Assembly (NCBI GenBank): GCA_022575985.1
Contig: JAKSXM010000107.1
Span: forward strand, 62,001-126,000
Direction of reading: 5' to 3'
Source: Anagrus nilaparvatae
Lineage: Eukaryota; Arthropoda; Insecta; Hymenoptera; Mymaridae
DNA length: 64,000 bases
Below are positions 34,470 through 44,200 of this stretch, piece after piece. The notes beneath the pieces are model-generated. The model was not told the DNA's origin. It did not search any database and saw only the letters and a list, made by a program, of their open reading frames with translations. A program made the translations under genes and the position numbers. Positions within the stretch are counted from its first letter, which is position 1. Every line of letters starts with the position of its first letter.

Positions 34470-35843
34470 ATTCTGTTGAAATGATGAAAGGAGTTGAAAG
34501 AAGATCAGCAAGAGCAATACTACCATAAGCTTTAACTTTTAACGTTAAATAAAAAAAATTACTTATTTACTAATTTTAATTATTTGTTGCAGAATCTTCA
34601 AAATAAATTTAAAAGTACAGTAGTAGCAGCAAGATATGCATATCAACTTCAAGAATATGATTTTTGTACAAAAAATTTATTGCTTGACTAAAGATAGAGA
34701 AATCTAGGCACTTGTAATAGTCATGATAATCTTGCATATTACGAATTGGAGCAGAAGGTGCATTCTTACAGAAATTTTTTTTGTGCATATGCAATGTGTT
34801 ATCAGAATAACAAGTGAACTAGTCTTGAAAAGCTCAGACGATTATCGAGAAACTTAATTCTTCATACTGCTATGACAAATGTTTTAGAAAAAGTGCACCA
34901 TCTGCTCCAGCAAGTAATATGCAATAATTGTGAAATTGAACTCAAGCTTCTGTTATATTTTTGTGTATCAATTTGATTGTCTGTCTAAAGATAGAAAAAT
35001 TCTATAAAACTTGTAATGGACTTGCTAAACTTGCATATTACGAATTGGAGCAGAAGGTGCATTTTTACTAAAACTTTCGTTGTGCATATGCAACTGATTA
35101 TAGAAAAACTTAGTTCATCATACTGCTATGAGAAATGTGCTAGAATAAGTGCACCATCTGCTCCAACGAGTAATATGCAATATTTATGAAATCTAATTAA
35201 AGCTTCTGTTTCATTTATGTACATTAACTTTATTCTCTGTCTAAAGATTTTGAAATTCTATAAAACTTGTAATCGACTCGCTAAAATTGCATATTACGAA
35301 TTGGAGCAGAAGGTGCAATTTTACTAAATCTTTCTTCGTGCTTATGCACTGTGTTACCAGAATAAAAAGTGAACTAGTATGCATAGCTCAGCTGATTATC
35401 GAGAAACTTAGTTTATCATTCTGCTATGAGAAAAGTTTTAGAAAAAGTGCACCATCTGCTCCAACGAGTAATATGCAATATTTATGAAATCTAATTCAAG
35501 CTTCTGTTTCATTTTTGTACGTAAACTTGATTCTCTGTCTAAAGATAGAGAAATTCTATAAAGCTTGTAATAGACTTGCTAAACTTGCATATTACAAATT
35601 GGAGCAGAAGGTGCATTTTTACTAAATCTTTCTTCGTGCCTATGCACTGTGTTACCAGCATAAAAAGTGAACTAGTACGAAAAGCTCAGACGATTATCAT
35701 GAAACTTAGTTTATCATACTGCTATGAGAAATATTTTAGAAAAAGTGCACCATCTGCACCAATAAGTTAGATGCAATAATTATGCTTATGGAATTAAAGT
35801 TTCAGCTACATTTTTATACTTGAAATTGATTTTCTGTCTAAGG
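34470..35843 (-). repeat. Right 1374 bp inverted repeat
   Basis: Inner end ATTCTGTTGAAATGA, outer end GATTTTCTGTCTAAGG. It consists of about 130 bp of non-satellite sequence followed by plus-orientation satellite monomers. It mirrors 23731-25104 with no difference in the encoded open frames. Directly outside it the sequence changes to an exon-like minus-strand stretch. Confidence 0.85.
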
Positions 35844-36159
35844 TTATAAATTTGGGATTAACTTTTTTTGTACCATTCGGTAGAACTGCAGACAATTCTG
35901 TAAAGAACAAACAGTAAGAATCGAAGTTGAATTCTTTCGGAATAAAATTTTCATCGGATTCATTTAGTATGTCTCTATTTAATGTCTGAAATTCTAGTAT
36001 GGAATGTTCTGTACTTTTGTTTATTCCACTGTCGTTTCTAAAAGCACATAATTGATCATTTTAAAAATACTAATTAACAATTGCTTTTAAAATTTATAAT
36101 TATTCTGAATCTTTTAACCTTATTTTTGAACCTGTTTCCTCTGTATCCATTGATTCCAT
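35844..36159 (-). pseudogene. Truncated unidentified coding region
   Basis: The minus strand encodes a start ATGGAATCAATGGATAC at 36159. After a weak possible donor, an exon begins at 36037 behind a good acceptor (GTGCTTTTAG). This exon stays open for about 64 codons (FIPKEFNFDSYCLFFTEL, LPNGTKKVNPKF) up to 35844, where the inverted repeat begins. Composition and the acceptor suggest a real gene, but I do not recognise it. It looks cut off by insertion or rearrangement. It could also be sequence captured by a transposon. Confidence 0.4.
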
Positions 36160-36917
36160 CTTTGTTTATTCGGATGATGATGTAAAATAATCTCTATGAA
36201 AATCAAATCATGCAGATCAACGTGACGTATAAATAATACTTTTTTTATCAATACGATCTGTCATCTGAAAATGTTCATTCGTTTTATTATGAAACAGCTT
36301 TTAATTATTAAATTTTAATGTTAATAAATAATTAAATAAATTCAAATTTTCTGATTCTTAATATAATCATAGAAACGACGAATTGAAGCGTTCTACCGTT
36401 TCATCATTTCTGCATGCGCGCTTCACGTTTTCCAAATTTCCGAATTGTAAGAATTTTTCTGAAAAACTAATGGCAGGATTCGATCGTCAAGGGATTCTCC
36501 TACCTAACCACAGTTTCAGAATCTATTTTCAAGCTTATGTTTATGATTCTTAAGCATTTTCCTGAAAAACACCAACATTGGTTATAAAACATCTAAATAT
36601 TTTTTAGCGTTTATAAAGCCGAACAAAAAAGTATTGAATATGTGAAAAAATTAATATAAAATAATGGTTCCCAAACAACAGAAGTAGCTTTTAAAAAATA
36701 TTAAATAAGATTAATGATTTAGTATTTTGAGAAATTTGTAAACAGGACCAAAATGTTGAAAAAATAGTTGTACAAAAACTTAGAATATTATATTTTATGG
36801 ACCAGTTGCACTAACTTGCCAAAAAGCACGACTTAAGATAATAAAAAAGCAAAATGTACGTTAAAAATAGAACTAAAAAAAAAATAATAAAACTATGAGA
36901 CTTTTGAAAGATGTTCA
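36160..36917. other. Stretch without a clear gene
   Basis: 36360-36500 is less AT-rich (GAAACGACGAATTGAAGCG, GCATGCGCGCTTCACG) and lies upstream of the minus-strand coding fragment, so it may be its promoter. The rest is AT-rich; its end probably belongs to the Penelope remnant that follows. Confidence 0.35.
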
Positions 36918-37139
36918 GAACATAAAAACAACAAAAATCTTAAACCTGAATCACGCAATGTTATAACTAAACATCAGTTACAAGAAAATCATGATTTCGA
37001 TTGGGAAAATGTACAAATACTACATAATGAAAAAAATTTAAATAAAAGAAACATAGCAGAAATGTTTTATATTAAAAAACTCAAAAAACTAGCCCTAAAC
37101 ACAATGACAGATTTAAACAACTTTCCTAAGTCTTATTAA
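36918..37139 (+). pseudogene. Penelope-like element, C-terminal GIY-YIG part
   Basis: 73 codons from 36918 end in TAA at 37137. The frame holds RNVITKHQLQENHDFDWENV, then a KR-x3-EM-x2-IKK block and a C-terminal DLNNFP, the typical tail of the GIY-YIG endonuclease of insect Penelope-like retroelements. Upstream there is only a frame-broken hint of the same domain, and no reverse transcriptase is present. It is a severely 5'-truncated copy. Confidence 0.65.
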
Positions 37140-37632
37140 CCAATAGTATACACTTGCTGATTTATTAATTTCTCACATTAAAATATTTCCAACATTAATT
37201 CTAAATAAATAGTTTTTAAATTAAAAAATTAAAAAATTTTCCAATTTTAAAATTTTGTTTCAAATACTATCCATTGTTAATAAATCTTTTCAATAAGTTT
37301 AATAAATATCATTAACTTATATGTGAAAGTTACTCTAATAGTCAAAGTTACTTTTTTGTCAAAGTTACAGATATACCTAATATACTTGTATATTAGCCTT
37401 TATACTATAAATACTTGTAAAATTACCTCTATACTATACATATTTTATAAACAAACAGTTCATAATTTTTCTGCTAGTCATTGTTATAATACTAATAGTC
37501 TTTCTAAGATAATATATTGTTGTTGACTAATTTTAAATATTAAAATATTGTACTAAAATTTATATTTGAAGACTGTTGATGTATAATCAATTAAAAGATG
37601 TATATAATTAAAAATATTAAAAATAATTTTAC
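37140..37632. other. AT-rich spacer
   Basis: Contains short tandem pieces (GTCAAAGTTAC; TATACTATA) and no gene. It may include the 3' end of the Penelope remnant. Confidence 0.35.
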
Positions 37633-38631
37633 TATATGGAAGCCATGTGGATAAGAGGTCTAGCTCTTCAAATTTTTTCAAGCTATCTAATTGATAGAAC
37701 GCAAAAAGTTAAGGTTAATGGTGTCTTTAGTGATGATGAAATTGTTACTGTTGGTGTTCCGCAAGGATCGGTTCTAGGACCGATCCTATTCAACATCTTT
37801 ATTAATGATCTGCTTTTAATAAATGATAATATTGTCTCCTTTGCAGATGATACAGTTATTCTAGTACATGGTAAAAATTGGGTTGATACAAAAATAAAAG
37901 CTAATAATATTCTAATTAAAGCTTATAACTGGTTCAATGATAATCATTTAAGTCTCAATATAAGCAAATCTAACTATGTAACTTTTGCTTGTAATAAAAA
38001 AATGTTACCCTCTGATTTTGAAATTTATATAATTGATGATAACTTGTGTACTTATCTTAATAGGGTTGAAAGTACTAAATACTTAGGTGTAATTATAGAT
38101 CAATTTATGCGCTGGGATAAACACATTTCGCAATTAATTAAGAAAACCAGGTTCATTACCTTCCTCTTTTATAAATTGAAATATATTTTAAATTATAGTC
38201 AATTAAAAATCATGTATTATGCTTCATTCCATTCAATTATGTCTTATGGCATACTAGGATGGGGTGGAACAAATGGTACCAATATTAAACTTATTCAAAA
38301 TATTCAAAATAGATTACTAAAGTCTTTAAATCAAACAAATAACAATACTTCAGACAATTTTATTCTTAATGTCAAGCAAACATTTTATTACTTTGTTATG
38401 AAAAAGAGTATATGTAATTTAGATAAACTATTTTTAAGTAGTGATGATTATACAAATAAGCGCAATATTATATTTGATATACCAAAGAAAATTAAATCAA
38501 TAGGCCAAAAATGTTATTCATTTAAGTCTATTAAACTTTATAACTATATGCCAAAAAATCTTAAACTTAAGGTTCTTCCCGAGTCACTTGTAAAATACCG
38601 TACAGTGACATGTCACTTTTCACATCGGTAA
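37633..38631 (+). pseudogene. 5'-truncated non-LTR retrotransposon reverse transcriptase
   Basis: 331 codons start with MEAMWIRGLALQIFSSYL, which corresponds to the middle of a LINE reverse transcriptase, so the 5' part (endonuclease and RT fingers) is missing. Clear motifs are GVPQGSVLGPILFNIFINDL (RT block 4), FADDT (catalytic block 5), SLNISKSNYVTF and TKYLGVIID. The thumb and C-terminal part runs on to a stop at 38629. The frame is intact over its length, which suggests a fairly recent truncated insertion. The clade is probably Jockey/CR1-like; not certain. Confidence 0.85.
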
Positions 38632-39539
38632 AACAGAGCTAAAAAGTTTTGCAACTCCGCACAGAATATATTAGTATATATAGCTATACACATAGGTTCT
38701 TTTTTTTCAAATATAGAAATAATTCTATGCTTTTAGCATAGCAATGTTGCCGAGTAAAAAATTTGTTGAAAAAATTATCCGTTTTTTTAACTTTTAATTA
38801 CATTTTCTTTTTTATAAAACCGACGATTATCTTCAAAATTGAATAAGTAGTTCTTCTATAATTAATTAATATTAAGCTGGTTTTTTTTTTAAATCTATAG
38901 TCTACTTTCGCCTTGCAATCAAAAAAAGCATCTCTAACGCACGATTTCGACTCGATTTCCTATCCTTGCAATGTATAAATTTTCAACTTTGAAGCTTTAT
39001 ATCTCCTATACAAAACCGACAAATTACTTCAAATTTTATTTTTATGTGTATTATTATAATATAAAGCTCCTGTAAAAGTTTTATCAATATCTATAGTCAA
39101 GCAATTCTCTCGGGAACAACCTTAAGAATGCTAATGACCATATTAGTGTAAGCTGGTCTTATCATTTTAAAAAATGGCTTCATAATCTACATAATGTAAT
39201 CATATAATAATCTCAAATTATCTTTTTAAATTATCTTTTAAATTATCTTTTTATTTTAAATTATTTTTTTTTTTTATATAAAATTTTTGTATTATCTTCC
39301 TATATATATTAAAATGAAATAATTTAAAAAATTGACTATTTTTGATTTTATTGGACACGCATTTATGGAGAATTGTACGGACGAAAATACATGAAAGTGG
39401 TTTTAAAGTAATCTTTAAAGAAATATCTCCAGACCTTTTTTTAATTTTTAAAAAATATTTAAATGATTTCGAGAAATCAATATCAGAAGTTAGTAGTCGA
39501 AAACGCAAAATAATTTCATTTTTTTTCACTAAAACTGAT
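38632..39539. other. Non-coding stretch with a second copy of the TTAA MITE
   Basis: 38632-38780 is probably the 3' end of the preceding retrotransposon. From about 38790 to 39124 the sequence is the reverse complement of the MITE at 44432-44961: shared AATACACATAAAAATAAAAT, TTCAAAGTTGAA-like and ATACATTGCAAG blocks. It ends with a GAACAACC end followed by TTAA at 39120-39123. The remainder is AT-rich; the open frames at 39251-39668 are low-complexity and show no family motif. Confidence 0.5.
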
Positions 39540-39935
39540 TTTTCTCAGGATCTAAGAGGTTTTTTGAAACGAGGTTTAGTGCAAATTATTCCTAGGAAAA
39601 AATGCTATCGATTTGACGTTTTTTTTTTTTTTAATTTGAGCTCACGGTTCAGAGTTACAACTGTTTGAAGCTAAGAACTTCAAAATTAAAAAAATCAAAA
39701 AGTGGACATTTTCATCACTTCAGATCTCGGAATGGATTGTATCAAAATGTAAAAACCAAGTTTCTTTGTATTTATTAAACAATTTTCTAATGGTACTTTT
39801 TTTTTTTTTTAATTTCATCCATTCGTTAAAGAGAAATATTAAAAAAACGACTTAGAGTCTACTTTTTTGAAATTTTTTATTTTTTTATATTTAGAACAGC
39901 TGATATCCATTTTTTATATGATTTTATATATTTTA
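39540..39935 (+). repeat. Left inverted arm flanking the satellite block
   Basis: GTGCAAATTATTCC, AAAAAATGCTATCGA, GCTCACGG and AACTGTTTGAAGCTAAGAA occur here in order. The reverse complement of the same series occurs at 46990-47300. The two arms diverge by substitutions and small indels. Confidence 0.7.
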
Positions 39936-41229
39936 TATTTTATTTTCTTAAAAAAAACCTAAATGCTATCATAAACATTTCATAAAAATATATAAAATGA
40001 AAAAAATATTTAAATGCAATCATTGTATAAAAATATTTGAAATTCCAACTTTTCTATTAAACAAGAGACAGTTAGAAAAAAAATTATAATGGAATGAAAT
40101 AAAATTAAAATTTTTAATGAAATTAAAAAAATTTTTCAATGCAATCATTGCTAAAAAATTTTTGAAAATTAAAAAATTTTTCAATGCAATCATTGCATAA
40201 AAATTTTTAAAATTAAAAAAATATTTAAATGCAGTCATTGCTAAAAAATTCTTGATATTGAAAAAATATTTCAGTGCAACCATTGCATAAAAATTTTTGA
40301 AAAAATTTTAAACAAATTTTATATGCAATCATTGCTAAAAAATTTTTGAAATTAAAAAAATATTTCAATGGAGTCATTGCTAAAAAATTCTTGAAATTGA
40401 AAAAATATTTCAGTGCAATCATTGCATAAAAATTTTTGAAAAAATTTTAAACAAATTTTATATGCAATCATTGCTAAAAAATTTTTGAAAATTAAAAGAT
40501 ATTTCAATGCAATCATTGCTAAAAAATTTTTGAAATATAAAAAATATTTCAATGCAATCATTGCTAAAAAATTTTTGAAAATTAAAAAATTTTTCAATGC
40601 AATCATTACATAAAAATTTTTAAAAATTAAAAGATATTTCAATGCAATCATTGCTGAAAAATTTTTTTGAAATTAAAATAATACTTCAATGCAAACATTG
40701 CTAAAAAATTTTTGAAATATAAAAAATATTTCAATGCAATCATTGCATAAAAATTTTTAAAATTAAAAAAATATTTCAATGCAATCATTGGTAAAAAATT
40801 GTTGAAATTGAAAAAATATTTCAATGCAATCATTGCTAAAAAATTTTTGAAAATTAAAAAATTTTTCAATGCAATCATTTCTAAAAAATGCAATTATTGC
40901 AAACAAATATTTGAAATTCCAATTTTTTTATTAAACAAGAAACAGTTAGAAAAAAATTTCTAATGACCAAATTAAAAAAGTATTTCGATACAATAATTGC
41001 ATATAAATTTTTGAAATGAGAAAAATATTTTAATGCAATCATTGGAATGAAATTTAAAAAATATTTTAATTTTAAAAAATATTTTAATTTTAAAAATATT
41101 TTAACGAATTAGAGTCTAATTTTTTGAATTTTTTATTTTTTTATATTTAGGACAGCTGATATCCATTTTTTATATTATTTTAAGTATTTTATATTTTATT
41201 TCTTTAAAAAAAATTTAATTTCTACCATT
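39936..41229 (-). repeat. Tandem array of 46-57 bp units
   Basis: Units such as CAATGCAATCATTGCTAAAAA followed by a (T)TTGAAAT(T)AAAAAATATTT tail recur about twenty times between 39980 and 41050. The array is bracketed by a direct repeat of about 115 bp (39849-39962 and 41104-41219), marked by AGAGTCTA and ACAGCTGATATCCATTTTTTATAT. The periodic minus-strand open frames (MIALKYF.NFKNFL) are translations of the repeat, not genes. Confidence 0.85.
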
Positions 41230-44200
41230 GCATAGTATAGTTTCTGGTAAAGTCAATAAAAAAATACAATTTTCTTATAAAACAACACAAATACAAAAAA
41301 AATTTCAATGCAATCATTGCATAAAAATTTTTGAAATTAAAAACACATTTTAAAGCAATTATTGCAGACAAATATTTAAAATTCCATTTAATAATAATAT
41401 TAATTTTCATAAATATTAATTTTCATAATCATTGCATGAAAATATTTAAAAATACAATTATCATATAAAACAGGACACTATTAGAAAAAAATTTTAAATG
41501 ATGTATAGTTTCTGCTAAAGTCAATAAAAAAATTTCAATGCTATCATTGCATAAAAACTTTTGAAATTCCAACTTTTGTATAAAACAGTATAATATTAGA
41601 AAAAATTTAGAATAGCGTACAGTTTCTGCTAAAGTCAATAAAAATATTTCAATGCAATCATTGCATAAAAATATTTGAAATACCAACTTTTGTATAAAAC
41701 AGGACACTATTCGAAAAACATTCAGATTGACGTATAGTTTCTGCCAAAGTCAATAAAAATTTTTCAATGTTAACATTGCATAAAAATATTTGAAATCTTA
41801 ACTTTTGTCTAAAACACAACAATATTCAAAAAAATTTAGAATGGCGTATAGTTTCTGCCAAAGTCAATAAAAATATTTCAATGTTAACATTGCATAAAAA
41901 TATTTGAAATCCCAACTTTTATATATAACAAAGCATTATTCAAAAAAATTTAGAATGGAGTACAGTTTCTGCTAAAGTCAATAATAATATTTCAATGCAA
42001 TAATTGCATAAAAATATTTGAAATTCCAACTTTTGTATAAAACAGTACACTATTAGAAAAAATTTAGAATATCGTACAGTTTCTGCTAAAGTCAATAAAA
42101 ATATTTCAATGCAATCATTGCATAAAAATATTTGAAATTCCAACTTTTGTATAAATCAGTACACTATTAGAAAAAATTTAGAATAGCGTACAGTATCTGC
42201 CAAAGTGAATAAAAATATTTCAATGCAATCTTAACATAAAAATATATGAAATCCCAACTTTTGTATAAAACAGGACACTATTCGAAAAACATTCAGATTG
42301 ATGTATAGTTTCTGCCAAAGTCAATAAAAATATTTCAATGTTAACATTGCATAAAAATATTTGAAATCCCAACTTTTATATATAACAAAGCATTATTCAA
42401 AAAAATTTAGAATGGAGTACAGTTTCTGCTAAAGCCAATAATAATATTTCAATGCAATAATTGCATAAAAATATTTGAAATTCCAACTTTTGTGTAAAAC
42501 AGTACACTATTAGTAAAAATTTAGAATATCGTACAGTTTCTGCTAAAGTCAATAAAAATATTTCAATGCAATCATTGCATAAAAATATTTGAAATTCCAA
42601 CTTTTGTATAAATCAGTACACTATTAGAAAAAATTTAGAATAGCGTACAGTATCTGCCAAAGTGAATAAAAATATTTCAATGCAATCGTAGCATAGAAAT
42701 ATATGAAATCCCAACTTTTGTATAAAACAGGACACTATTCGAAAAACATTCAGATTGACGTATAGTTTCTGCCAAAGTCAATAAAAATATTTCAATGTTA
42801 ACATTGCATAAAAATATTTGAAATCCCAATTTTTATATATAACAGAGCATTATTCAAAAAAATTTAGAATGGAGTACAGTTTCTGCTAAAGTCGATAATA
42901 ATATTTCAATGCAATCATTGCATAAAAATATGTGAAATCTTAACTTTTGAAAAAAACACAACACTTTTCAAAAAAATTTAAAATGGCATATAGTTTCTGC
43001 TAAAGTCAATAAAATATTTTAATGCTATCATTGCATAAAAATTTTTTAAATTCCAACTTTTGTATAAAACAGGACACTATTTGAAAAACATTCAGATTGA
43101 TGTATAGTTTCTGCCAAAGTCAATAAAAATATTTCAATGTTAACATTGCATAAAAATATTTGAAATCCCAACTTTTATATATAACAAAGCATTATTCAAA
43201 AAAATTTAGAATGGAGTACAGTTTCTGCTAAAGTCAATAATAATATTTCAATGCAATAATTGCATAAAAATATTTGAAATTCCAACTTTTGTATAAAACA
43301 GTACACTATTAGAAAAAATTTAGAATATCGTACAGTTTCTGCTAAAGTCAATAAAAATATTTCAATGCAATCATTGCATAAAAATATTTGAAATTCCAAC
43401 TTTTGTATAAATCAGTACACTATTAGAAAAAATTTAGAATAGCGTACAGTATCTGCCAAAGTGAATAAAAATATTTCAATGCAATCTTAGCATAAAAATA
43501 TATGAAATCCCAACTTTTGTATAAAACAGGACACTATTCGAAAAACATTCAGATTGATGTATAGTTTCTGCCAAAGTCAATAAAAATATTTCAATGTTAA
43601 CATTGCATAAAAATATTTGAAATCCCAACTTTTATATATAACAAAGCATTATTCAAAAAAATTTAGAATGGAGTACAGTTTCTGCTAAAGTTAATAATAA
43701 TATTTCAATGCAATAATTGCATAAAAATATTTGAAATTCCAACTTTTGTATAAAACAGTACACTATTAGAAAAAATTTAGAATAGCGTACAGTATCTGCC
43801 AAAGTGAATAAAAATATTTCAATGCAATCGTAGCATAAAAATATATGAAATCCCAACTTTTGTATAAAACAGGACACTATTCGAAAAACATTCAGATTGA
43901 CGTATAGTTTCTGCCAAAGTCAATAAAAATATTTCAATGTTAACATTGCATAAAAATATTTGAAATCCCAATTTTTATATATAACAGAGCATTATTCAAA
44001 AAAATTTAGAATGGAGTACAGTTTCTGCTAAAGTCGATAATAATATTTCAATGCAATCATTGCATAAAAATATGTGAAATCTTAACTTTTGAAAAAAACA
44101 CAACACTTTTCAAAAAAATTTAGAATGGCATATAGTTTCTGCTAAAGTCAATAAAAATATATTAATGCAATAATTGCATAACAATATTTGAATTTCCAAC

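Larger units (their letters stand above)
23731..35843. mobile_element. 12.1 kb composite element with Harbinger genes and long inverted repeats
   Basis: Two inverted repeats of 1374 bp (23731-25104 and 34470-35843) enclose a Myb/SANT-like gene, a PIF/Harbinger transposase gene, a compound palindrome and pieces of CSN6 and FOXRED1. The open frames encoded by the two arms translate identically, so the arms are nearly or fully identical. The inner 130 bp of the arms is not satellite, so the arms are more than chance juxtaposition of arrays. The outer ends fall inside satellite monomers, and no matching 3-bp target duplication is evident (TAT before the left end, TTA after the right), so the true termini are uncertain. 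Treating all of this as one transposable unit is my inference. Confidence 0.6.

Noticed and set aside
23731..35843. Possibility that the matched inverted repeats are an assembly error
   Set aside because: Not excluded, but the inner ends are clean, the lengths are equal and the inside is unique, which fits a transposon better; it is kept as a caveat.
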